From NCBI RefSeq assembly GCF_000003815.2, contig NC_049993.1, forward strand, positions 11,915,211-11,967,365: a DNA stretch of 52,155 nt, written 5' to 3'. The notes beneath the pieces were generated by a model. The model had not been told where the DNA came from. It did no database searches and saw nothing but the letters and a program-made list of their open reading frames with translations. The position numbers and the translations under genes were made by a program. This document shows, in pieces, positions 1 through 12,700 of this stretch (positions within the stretch are counted from its first letter, which is position 1; every line of letters starts with the position of its first letter). Source of the stretch: Branchiostoma floridae (Eukaryota > Chordata > Leptocardii > Amphioxiformes > Branchiostomatidae).

Positions 1-742
1 TTTAATTTCAAAAGAGAATGCATGTTTGTATTACTAAGTGTTCTACTTTTAAATTGTATATGCCTTGGAAACAAGGCATGTATACTTTTAGATTGTATAT
101 ACCTTGGAAACAAATGATATATTTTCACCATTAATTGGACTATTAGAGTATTCAAAACGACCGAGAAAATAGAGCAATTTGTGTAATTTTCTTGCTATAG
201 AAGAAACCATTTGACGGAAAAAAGTGAATTAATAATTGAAGGCAAAGAAATTATAAAAGGCATCCTCATCAATCTTAGAAAATTGCTGAATAGCCAAACC
301 CTTCGACATCTGTTTCAAAATCTTCATTCAGACTGTACCTCTGAACTGTGTCACTGTTTGTTGCTTATTTTAGTGTTTTGATGACAAACATTCCAATCTT
401 GATACATTTTCATATAACAACATTTGAATGCTGAAAAGCTAATAACACTTCCACATAATGTATACCCGAAATCATTACCTGGAAATATTAGTTTAGGGTG
501 GCAAATAATCTTTCTTACCCTTTACAGTCATCTTAAGTTTTAAACTGTCCTATAATATTCTTGGGTGTTGAGTTCATCTTCTAACAACAAAATATCCTGT
601 TATGCTTGCATGAAATGTAATCATTATTAATTTAGTTTTTTAATCAAGAACTCACAACATTATATATTACACGCTCTGAGAAGAATTGAATATCAGCATA
701 TCTCTGGTTACTTAATTGCTGCATGGATGCCATTTCCTCAAG
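1..742 (+). other. Probable CCDC17 intron, no gene seen
   Basis: AT-rich sequence with no coding stretch that I can support; presumably the intron upstream of exon 743. A short direct repeat of TTGTATATGCCTTGGAAACA occurs near 53 and, slightly changed, near 93. Confidence 0.5.
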
Positions 743-3736
743 GCTATAGACCAGTTAAGGCAGCTAAAGGACCGTAAATCCAAGTTACGACTTGAGCGAG
801 AAGACGAGGAGAGAAAGTTACTGAGGGACATCCAAGACAAGGAGAGGGCCATCCACCGGGAACGGTCTCGTCTCAGTGTCCGAGAGAACGAGGCCAAGAA
901 AGCAACGGAATTCAAAGACCTAACTCAGGAGGTAAGGAGTCACATTTTGTCTTAAGTTGAAGGACAATCCTTGAGACTTGTGAGTTTCTTTTGTACTGCA
1001 TATGATCGATTTAAGGAATGTGGAAAAGACGTGAAATTTCCAATGCTTTAACTCCTTGGTTCACTGCAACTCGGCTACAGGGACATGTATCTAATGTAAT
1101 ACAAGCCAAGTGTAGAATGTTCTTTGTTTGCAAAAGTTAGACACCATGTCAGACGGAAACCTTATCCATGTACAAGCACCATATTCTTTCACGTTTGGTT
1201 GCCGTTGTGTTTGACTTTCGACATTTTGGGGGCAAGGCCACGTAAGGCAAATAAGATTGGCTGATGGTTGCTTTTTCACCGACAGTTGGCCATTATCCAA
1301 GTATGGTGCCATTCTATTGTGAACCAGAATGTGTAACATGTGTCAGATTTCATTGTCACCATAGAACCAATAAAAGGATTACAAAGGTTGTAACATTGTA
1401 TTTTGGTACAATTACAACTCTAAAAAAAGTCTTATGAGCATTGTTACGCAGCATCTTGATTTATGTTGATTTGTTTGGCCATGTTCAGCTTTACAAGTAT
1501 ATTCATTAGAGTCACCTACAAGAATAAGAAGCAGAGTTGGCATACTATAACTTTGTAACCGTTTGACTCAATTTCGCCATTTTTATATCATTCTGCAGTA
1601 CCAGCGCATGTTGGACCGTGAACAGCGGATACGAGACGAGATTGACAACCTGGAACAAGACCTTGGACTTGAGAGTCGGGCAGGAGTGATATCACGTAAC
1701 ACTGACAGCAGTATGAGTCTGCCAATATACACTGATGTAAGTTAAGACTGGAAAAAGTACTTAAAATGATTATAAGGAGCTAAATTGGTCAATAGAAGTT
1801 CTAAACTTGATACTTATTAAGTTACACATAATGTTGTTTGTGAATCTGCTATTCAAACCAAAAAGTGCTGAAGTTCTATCGAAGTTTAATATATTAACAA
1901 AATTGGATCCCCTGCTCAACTCATTTGGCATATACACATAGTAGTTTCACTGCAAATTGTACTTTAAGCCCTGGCCAACAAGTATGAGTCTTAAATATTG
2001 AAGACATTCGTAAGAAAATCTATGATAAAAATTTCCAGACTTAGGTGGCAAAGTAATGCATCTTCAGAAACTGCTATGCCCCCTTTTGGTTTCTATTGGT
2101 AGAAGGTGTTGTTACTGAATTGTTTGTATTTACAAGTTTTGTTGCTAACGGTATGGATATGTTTGAGGTCATCCTGTTCCTGGTCTGTGTTATCCTGTAC
2201 CTGTTAATACCTTACATACAACAATCCTTAGTTTGATAAGTATGGTATAATAAAAAACAAGAGTGTGCTATACTATACTATACTATACTGGTTGCAGTGG
2301 TCATGCAAAACAACAAGGTGCAAAATAAAAAGTTATAAAGAGCTGAAATCAAGTAGAACAAAGAAAGAAACACAGAAACTTAAGGTTTGAAGATGAAACT
2401 ATTACGTAAGCACTAATTAGCTCTTAACACATGATTAATGAGGTTTCCATGGCAACAGTCACAAAAATTCTCGAGTTACCAAAATATAGAGCCAAACTTT
2501 CTGTGAATATTGCCCACTTGAGTTGTATTGAGTGTCCTTAATGACCCTGTTGATGGTTGCTATGCAATCACGCCCTTATGACTTATTGATTTCCTGTCAC
2601 GGATGATTGATCACTTTATGATGGTCCAGTTAGCATCACTGCTGCAACCATGGTAACGGGATGATATCAATGCTATCCTTGAGGGGAATGGGTTATTGCT
2701 AGTTCTAAAGGTCATTTAGAGAAAAAGGGTTCTTTAAAGCACAATATGATGTATGGCTGTTACATTATTGAATACTTTTGTTTGACAATACAGCACTTCT
2801 AAGGAATCAGGGAGATAGGTAATGGTTGTGTAGAAATGTACTATTTTTTTATCCAAACATTTCTTGTCAAAATTATTTCAGAATTGAAAAATCACGAAAA
2901 CAATTGCTCTGTAACATGAGGCAAGGGTAGGGAGAAAGTAATACGTTGTTGTCTATAGCATTGTAGTTTACAGATTTAGTCTACATGTATATATAACTAT
3001 ATATGAATTGAATAAATTTTCACACCAATGAATGTTCCAATGCTAGGATGAGCAGGCCAGCCCCAGGAAGAACGACCACACGGAGCAGCTGAGGAGACTA
3101 GCTGAGCATCATGGGAAACAGCTGGGAGAGATCCAGAACAGGAACAGGGAACTGGAGAGGCAGAGAGAAGGTCAGAAGAAATACAGCTCTCACAAAGTGT
3201 TAGATTTGTTATAACTCTGTTTTGTATTGTGGGTTGTGTTTAAGCAGCTGGGACACAGTTCAATTAAATCTTTGGTGTGCAGTTTTTGAGTCTCTACCAG
3301 CTTCATAAGCCTGCTTCTCAAGGACAGGATACAACATGATGTGATGAATATGAGTGTCCTTCCATTATCATCATCATCGTCTGTTGACCCCCTGGGGGGC
3401 AAGGCCAGTCCATGCACTACTAAAGATAATGATGGGCATTATGAATCCAACTCAAATGTGTCAATTTTGAACCCCTTCCATGTGATTTCATGCATATGTT
3501 AGGACAAAAGGTGATGATGAAAAAAGTTGCTTTCAATTGACAGTCATTGATATTACCTTCTAAGAAATTCGGCGGAGACTTCAGGACTTGGGGAACCAGC
3601 CGATCCCCCAGCAGCCTGCCAGTGACCAGCCCAGTGTGGAGGACATGGTGAAGGAGCTGAGAGAACAGGAGAAGAGGAACCAAGACACTCTGGAACAGCT
3701 CAAGTCACATCTAAACAACCTACAAGAAGAAGCAAG
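743..3736 (+). CDS. CCDC17: CCDC17 exons: N-terminal charged coiled coil
   Basis: Four exons (743-931, 1599-1736, 3047-3170, 3565-3736) encode a helix-forming, Glu/Arg/Lys/Gln-rich stretch with heptad-like spacing (for example LRQLKDRKSKLRLERE, then QRMLDREQRIRDEIDNLEQ, then EQLRRLAEHHGKQLGEIQ). This matches the coiled-coil half of CCDC17. The first acceptor is TTTCCTCAAG before GCT at 743, and the phases run 0, 0, 1, 2. Exon 3565-3736 ends in AG of an Arg/Ser codon. It can join either exon 4087-4701 (giving Ser) or exon 5150-5239 (giving Arg) in frame. Confidence 0.5.
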
Positions 3737-6700
3737 GTAGAGAACATGTTTATCTCATCCACAATTTTAAGATTTTCATTGTTATTTGTTCTCGGCTGAC
3801 TTTTAGCTTAAAATTCCCTTACTGCTGTGATTTAATCCCTCTTAATGTTTCATTTTATTACTCCCTCTCTTATTCATGCTTTCACCTTCTATTCCTTTTA
3901 TATCATTCATTCAGTACAAACTCTCACGGTCAGATCAATACTAAATTTCTATGCGCATTGGTGCTCTCCTTGGTGCTGAAGTTATGCAGGTCACAACAAT
4001 GCTTTCAAACTCTTTGACTTTGACTTTACAAAGTCAAAGTCAACCCTACATACTTCCAAATATCTCTTCCTGCATGTGTTACCCAGTGGGTACGTACACA
4101 CGGTGCTGGAGGACACCAGTACAGATGTCAACCACCTGAAAGCTGAATCCCTAGATGATGAACAGCTAGAAGTCATGACAAGAAGAGTAGATGTAGACTT
4201 GTTAGCAAAGATGGAAACTGTATCCTTAGCTTCAGGTGACCTGCAGAGCAACATAGATAGCAAGGAAAGAGACACTGATGTCAAAGAGAAGGAAGTAGCA
4301 TATTCAGAGGCAATGAAAGAGTTTCTGAACCAGCTTAGAGGTCAGACACAGTTGAGAAAAGTGCAGGGAGCTGTAGCTATGGAAGAGGAAGATGAGAGCA
4401 AGAAAGATGAAGAAAGTGTGGGGACAGAAGACATTGTGTCATCATCATCAGAACTACTGTTTACTATAGATGAAGAAGAAGACAGTGATGAGCTTGCAGG
4501 TGCAGAAGGGAGTAAAGAGTCTGCTGAGAAGGAACAGGGTGCAGGGATTAGGAAAAAGAAGCTGAAAAGAAGGTGTAGAGAAGGTCATGTTTCAAAAGAT
4601 AGGAAGGGTTTCCTAGACCAGTGGGTTCAGAGCACAAAGGAACGACTTGAGAAAAAGAGACAGGAGAGTGACAGTGGTGAATATGGTCATTGGCAGTACA
4701 GGTTTGTGAGGTCCAACTTCACTTGGTTTTATTGTTCTCGGTTCCATGTTGACACAGTTGTTTATATAGAGGGCTTTCATGGGCTATCGACCTCTTTTTG
4801 AAAAAATACTTTGTAAAGCATTCTGTTTCTCTGAAAGCCATTTCCCATTTGTGCTGTCTATTTTCCCTGTTTATCTTTGAGACTTTAGCTGTATTGAATT
4901 ATCTTTCAATGTATAAACCCTGTATCAACAAGATATTGTGCACATATTATGTTGGCTACTCCAGGTTTCGTATCCTGGATTATGATAAGTTGTTGGCATA
5001 TTCAAACAGATAATTCTTGATTTGCCGCAGACAAGTGATCACAGTAGTCTATAATTCCTATGTTTTGATTAATCATGTGTCATGTCATAGTTATTAACAA
5101 TGAATGTTCAAGGAAGTGTTTGTAAGGAAGATGATTTTTTGCCAAGCAGGAAAGCTGCAGAACAGCGTCCTGACAGTGGGGTCCAGACAGAGTTTGTGGG
5201 TATCCCATTCCAGAATGGCTCTCTGGTGTCAGAAATAAGGTCAGTGCTGTAATATTACTTTCAAACAAAAGAAAAGGCTTATTATAATACATGTCCTCTA
5301 CTCTATCAGTGGCTTAAAAATTGTGTGGTTCTGTACAATTACTAGGTGACTGTTAAGAAGAGTCCTAAACTCCATAAGAGAGTTTCATTTTCCATAGATA
5401 TGAATTTTAGGAAGCAAAACATGCATGCTACTTCACATTATACACTTTAAGCTTTAATGATTAAGCACTCATTAATCTCACACATATCAAAAGCATTCAG
5501 TACTGTGCTGAATTCCCCAAGTACTCTTTAATTGATTTAAGCAATCTCAGGCTATGCCTTAATACAATGTGCCTGACATGGCCTAACAAAAGTTTGGTTA
5601 CAAAACCAATTTTAGGGGCGATATTAAAAACTTGTTTGTTATGTGTTGTTTGATATATATCTTGTGAACAATTGGCTGTCTTTGTATGCACATCGCTCCT
5701 CATTTATGCCTTTTTTATTTCCTTTAATGATGAATTTGTCCCCTCCTGCAGTGCGATGCGGTTAGCGTACCTGCAGAGTGGAGGTAATGACCCGGCAGTG
5801 CTGGCACAGATGCATGACATGCAGGTGGAGGCACAGCAGCTGGAGGACCAGAACAAACGCAGGGACAAGAAAAAAAGCAGCAAAAAAGGTACTGGAACAT
5901 TTCTCCTATCGTTACATGGTATCTAAGGCTATTAAGCTACTCTCATCTGTTAGCTTATTTTGTCTTCAATAAATATTAAAAGAGAAGACAGCAGATGGAC
6001 CTCAACTCCACATCTTTAATATCCATTGTTTGAAATAACCATACACTTTCTCCACCTGTTCCATTTTGCTCCCTATGTTTTTCCTTGGCTGGAACAGCTT
6101 TAGTAGGGACAGGCAGTGATCTATTGGTATGTAAAACTTGTGTACTTTCTACCATGACAGAACCCAAGGACATGGGCAGCCAGGTGCTGGCTATAGAGCT
6201 GGAGAACCAGCGCCTCCAGCGGGAGCTGCAGGAAATGCACGAACACCAGCGCAGGAAGCATCGCAGGAGGGCCAGCGACTCTGGTGAGGATCCAACACAT
6301 ATGTCAGACTTCACTGTGATTGTGATGATTATTAAGGTTTAGACTTCCAATTTCACGTGGTCACCTGATTACATCATCATCATCATCATCATCCGGGCGT
6401 GCTGGTTGCACGGATGGACATGACTCTCTTGATGAATATTAAGGTTTAGACTTCCAATAACACACCTTGTAACAATAAATTAATACATTGCATGGCTGAG
6501 AATCTTGCAGAGAATTTGCTCTTGTTTTAATCTTTTATATATGTGTGATTGAGCAGAAACAGTTTTGATTTTACTGGAAATAATTCACAACAAAGTCACA
6601 AAGGAAAGCTGCAACTTATGCTTAGGAAAGGTGCGGCTAATGCCAAGGGAGACAAAAATATTTTGATCATAATGTGCATAAAAAGACTTGTCCTACTACA

Positions 6701-9700
6701 GAAACTGATGAATTTGAAGTGTATTTCTGCCATAAGTAATGAAAGCTACCCACAAAAGCATGACAGTTGACCACCTGTGCCTTAGATGATGACGGAGAGA
6801 TTCGGCAGCTGCAGAGGGACCACATGCGGAAGATGCTGCACCTGCAGCATGAGATGGAGCTGCTGAAGCAGGAGGCCATGCTGAACAAGATGCGCCGAGA
6901 GTTGCATACACCGAGGCCCGCGCCCTCACAGGTAAGGTAGCGTGCATAGTCCAGTGGTTAACGACCATGCCTCTGGAACTAGAAGCTGTGAGCATGCTAC
7001 TGGAAAGGGTTGCAGTCCTTAGGAAGGGACGTTAAGCTGTGGTCCACTGTTCATTGTGCGTGTTGGAAAGAGCTAGGGGAACTTCCCCGGCACAATACTG
7101 TACATAGCATCTTTCCTCTCTGTCACGACCAGTGGAAGACTAGCTCCACAGTGTGCTAAAACTGGATTGAGATCATTTTCCTTCCTTTTTTTCACAGCCA
7201 CCACCCCAGCCTCAGCCTCAGCCACCCCCTCCCCAGCCACAGCCCCCACCACCACAGCCACACCCTGCACCCATACGCAGGCCTCCTCCCAAGCCTGAGA
7301 CACCCGAGATCGAGCGGCATCGGTACCAGCGGGACAGAGAAGGGAATACTATAGAAGCGCTGGATCCACTTCTGCCAGCTCCATATGACCCTGGGTAAGA
7401 GAAATATTCAAAATTTCTTATTGCTGAGATAGCAAAAAGTCCACTGCCTAATTACAAGATTAATGCTTACCACATCAAGGTTTAAGGAGGAAATGACCTG
7501 TAATAGGTTTATCACATATAAACATATCCTTCACAAGTATCAATGTCTATTGGTCCTGTCCTTGGTGCTAAAGTTCTGCAGGTTGCAACAATGCTTTCCA
7601 ACTCAACCCCTATATGCTTCCACATATCTCTTCTTGCATGTGTTACCCACTGGTTACGTACACACAGTGCAGAAGGACACCTGTACAGATGTCAGCCACC
7701 TGAAAGCTGAATTATGAAAATTGAAACAAAGTACAACTGTACAATGTCTTTGACAACCTGTAAACAAATTTTTATGCCCAACAGAGCTGGCTTTGTGGTG
7801 TTCTATGACTACCTGCTGGGCCTGGACCCAGAGTACAAGTCCACCCGGCTGATCGTTGGTCTGTATAACAATGCTAATGAGATTGGTGACCCGACCCCAC
7901 TGCCTGTAGTCTACACTGAGGGAGGGTACAACAGCTACTACCAGAACTATGCTGGGATGAACATAGCAGTCATTGGTGCCAAACAACCTGTCCCAAGGTA
8001 GGACTGTGCGGTGGTGAACTAACATTGTTTGTGCTGCCTTTAGAAGCCTCTTTCTGAAAGATTTGTGAAGATTTATGTCTCTTACGTACATCTAACACTT
8101 CCTAATTTATAGCTTACTTTATCAACGTGTCATATATTTGGTGAAGATACAATTGAAATAGTCATCAGCTTCTAAAAACATGTTTTGCCCTATGCAAGCC
8201 TTAGACACTTAGTCTAGCACCTTTAGTTATCTTCTACGAAATCCTTGATTTGTCTTCATTTCACTATACTGGTACTATTCTTAAATAGATAGAACAGTTC
8301 AACTACTCTGTCTCTGATATCATGTTTTGTAAAATGTTTTAATGATGATATCTACTACTAGTAGATACTGATACTTCTAGGTCAATCCTTTTCCAACAAC
8401 TTGTATCTTGGCTATTACTGCGAGATGCACAGGTGGCTAGATTGTATGAAATGGTCAACTAAATCGATTCAAATTGTGAAAAAAACACCATTGCACCATT
8501 CAGTCCTAAATTCCATCTCTTCAATACTTTCTGTGATGCTGATCATGATAGATAATATGGTCAGCATCTGTGGCACAATTCAAAACAAATGTGCATATTG
8601 AAAATTGACAACTATTTTGGGAAGAAAATGTAATCATACCTTCATAAAATAATTTACTGCATATTTGTATGCTGCAACACAGACCAATAACTCTGATTAT
8701 CAAATATCCCATTTCCAATACAACCTTTATAATTGTAAAATTTTGTGCAACATTCTGAACATTATTAGGGATAAAAGCATTAAAATCCCCAGTTTTTAAA
8801 ACCATATCATCAGTTTACAATTCACTTGAATGTACATATCAAGCATTGTTCAAACATCAATTCTAATCCAAAGTGACCATTCTGTAGGATCCAGCCCTCC
8901 ATGGATCTCTCCATAATAGTAGAGATGCAGGTACAGTCAGGCAGGGACGGGTACGACAGTAACCGGCTACGCTCACGCGGCTGGAGCAAGATCGAGCTGT
9001 TTGACCAGCAGAACCGCGTGCTGAGCGGCCGGTGGAAGATTCCGCTGAGAATGACACCTGTCAAGCCTCACCTGACAGCTGTGGAACTCAATAATGTTCC
9101 TCAGGTGAGAGCTTGTACTAAATCTTACAATGGATTTGCTGCATGGCATTGTTTTAAAGATGGATTCCTGTATCGTCTTTAGATGTAGAGCATTGGAATA
9201 CATTCCAACCTGTACTAATGACCATCTCAGAATTTTTTCAATGACCAAAGCAATAAGAATCCTGTCCTTGTGAATCAGATGTATTTTGTGACTTACTGTG
9301 CCCTTGAGCCTTTAATACTTACAGTTTTGTCATACATTGTGTATCAATTCTAGAATTAAATTGATTATTTATGAGCAAATAATTACAGATGAAGCATCAT
9401 ACATGTATATCACTCAGATAAAGTTTAGGTCATATAAAATTTTAAACAAAGAGGAGTCTACACTATCATGTTGCTTAGTGCTAACACAGTAAGAAGTGAA
9501 TGAAAATATGATTTCAGCCAATGTATTGACGTGAGTTTTTCTGTCCTGTCACAGTTGGGGCATGCAGAGCTGTACTTCAGACTGGTGAACTGGCGAGACT
9601 CAGATGTGCAGTCACTCTCTAAAGTTAACCCTTCAGAAGCACGCCACTACAAATTTCCACCTCAAGTAGGATAATAAGATATTGAATCTGACCGTTTACT

Positions 9701-12700
9701 GTTTAGTATGTTTTAGTGTAGTTCAGGGAAACATTGGAAACAGATCAAGGTTAGCACTGATGGGTCAAACAATGAATTTTACAAAATGTGCTTAAAATAA
9801 AGCAGATATTAGAGTATCTTTATGTTCTGATTCTTTTTGATTTTTATTGATTTTTTATAGTTCTGATATGGGAATAGAGTGTCGGCTGGTATAATGTACA
9901 ACGTAAATATTGTTGTGTGAATAATACTGTTATAGTACAATTGTCGTTAATTGTTACATGACAATTGTTTCTTTGTTGTTTTTCAGATGTCTGGTTACCC
10001 TGCCTACAACTCTCCCCGCCAAAACTATTCCTCTATTCCTACTCAGCCCATTGCCTATGTCCCCCCTCCCCCTTCTGAAGCTCCTCCCAGCACAGCAGGC
10101 TCTATAACTGACAGGTGAGGTCAAAGTGCATGACCTTTCACCTGGCTGAAACCTACCTGAGTCATCAAAAGTTAAATGATAAAGATTATTTATAAAAACA
10201 GTTATACATTTCAAAAGTTGATTTATTTTGGCTTTAGACAGAGACTGTGACTGTAGTTTTTAACTGCCATGTTGAACTAAATGTAAAAATTGGCAAAAAT
10301 GAGGGGTATACTATAGCCTGATTTCTTTTAGGAAGAAATGCTCAGGTAGGTTTCAACCAGCTTAATAGAATAGTATAGGTTTAAGATAATTATGTTGTGT
10401 TTTTTTCAAGCTTTAAACAAACATGCAAAATCATGTGCATTATGATCAGATTCTGTAAGAGCAATATATCATTTAATGTAAAATTGAGTACGCCTCTCTG
10501 CAGTTTTATTAAATGAGATTAAATGAGATTGAATATTATTATTTTTGTACTTCCAATTTTAACAACAGTGAAAATAATTAAGGAATTGAATATGTCTGCA
10601 TCTAAAAAAAATAAAAAATCTGAAGATTGGTTTGACCAATCAGAACACACTAGATTTTGTTTCTCCCTATTTTCTTTCTGAGAACCATGCACAGGTAATT
10701 GGCGCTAATGATATTTGGGTAGATAAATGATACAATAAGTGAAATAGATAAATCACAGTGAAGTCACAAAAAGTTGCACTTACTGCCTTACCCAGGTTGA
10801 AGATTTAGTGCCTTACCCTTGTATAAGATGCCTTTCTCTACATGCTATCAAACTCTCCTTACATCTTCACATCTCATTCCATCCATCCCTTTAACCCGAC
10901 CCCTTTCCCCTTAACCTCGTTCTAACTCCCCCCACTGGCGGGCTTGCAAAGAGTGTCATCAGACAGAAAGGTAATCCTCCCTACATAGGTGTGCTGTCCG
11001 ACTGACATGTGCCAATCACCAATCCCGAATAATTGCACAAACCCTATATCACCCTTTTGCACCGTCTGGCTTCTGTGTGATTTCTGCACGACTTTCTTTT
11101 CTTTTTCTCCATCCTTTCTGATTTGATTCACCAAAACAAATTGATTATGGCTGATTTGTATGATTTTTGTGTTGCAGTGTTAGTATGATTTGTAGATTAA
11201 TGCCAAATCATGCTTTTGATCCTTTTTTAAAAAATTCAATATTGATGTTAGCCTGTGCACTTTAGAATCAAAATACTGCAAGAAGCAAACATTGAAAAAG
11301 AACCTGCCACCATTGTTTAACATTGCTGGGGTGTTTGGCATGGTGTGAGGTGGGTGGTGGTGTGCGGTGCTGGTTAGGGGCAAGTCTCATAATTAAAAAA
11401 AATGTTTAAAGAGGTAATGTTTTCTATGTGTCAAAATTTTGCCCCAAAATGATAGAGTACAGATCTGAACTTGTACTGAATTCAGTTTGAAACTACGTTC
11501 AGTTTTTGGGCGCTAAGTAGAGTTTTTAGAACCATAAACTGTAACAATAATTGTCTAACAATTTACCTTGCTGATTACCATTGATGTGCCGCAAATGTGA
11601 TGTTGTCAGTTGTCAGGGATTTGATATATTGAAAAAAGTTATTCTTTTTCCCCCAGAAGGTCATTGAGTAGGCCTAGGAGAAGTCCCATCAGCTACCAAC
11701 CTGAGGTGGAGGACAGCATCTCTGTGGGTTTCCAGGTACAGTGATTAATAGTGCACTTTTTAGAACTATCTAAGTAACCGTTTTGAGCATAATCCCATGT
11801 CTCATGAAAATGGATTGATTGAAAAATATTGAAAAATGACAATCCCGTAACAATTTTGAAAAGTCTATCTTACATGATCTGTGTTTTAAAAAGTTGTCTT
11901 GATACCCTCTCCTTGGTGCTGAAATGTAGGATATTAGTGTTGTTGTTTTCAATTCAATTCCAGAGTGCCACTGTTTGAGTACAATGAATGAAATTTTAAG
12001 GTGTTATGTGACCTGATGATAAGGAGAATAAAAGTACAGGCGATATGTTGGAGAAGGAGAAGTGGACCTGAAAAGTAAATAATATATTTCTGTCTTTTAT
12101 ACAGCAAAATTACAGTTGTCCTAACGACAAATATATACCATTATCTTTTTTACGTTTACGTTTTTTTCTGTTCCAGGTTGACCGTGTAAAAGATGCCCTT
12201 GATGGGGAGGGGAAAGTGCGCCTTACTGTGTATAACCAATGGACAGGAAACGTAAGTTTGACAAATGTTGAATCTCAAATGATCACAAAAGGTTTTGGAT
12301 TACATGGCAAAGGTGTCACAGAATGAAATCATTTGATATTTCTTGGAAAAGGACCGAGGTAACCTAACACTATCTATACTGATGCATATTGTTTCTAATC
12401 CTATGATGTTTATTTCCAGATTGCCCAGTCTTCTACTGCTCCTATGACTTGTACAACCTCACCTGTCAAGTCCAACTTCAAACATGGTGTCCATGTCTTT
12501 GGATGGCAAGAGGTAAGGAAACATTAAATAAAAGCTGCTGATGTGACATGTGATCATACAGTGTATTTCATATCACCCAACGTACTAGCCCAAATCCAGA
12601 TCCAACAAGGGCCGCATGTAAGGGTATTGCAGAATACAACATGCACAATTCACTGTGTCTTTTGATATCATGCCTACCCTACCCAAGAAAACACAGATGC

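Noticed and set aside
6940-7010. tRNA gene
   Set aside because: A and B boxes are present but the arms do not form a cloverleaf, and a SINE body follows; treated as a SINE head.
10327-10346. 14-base micro-exon after TTTCTTTTAG
   Set aside because: Its length breaks the frame between exons 9987-10114 and 11657-11735, and the donor is part of an inverted repeat end.
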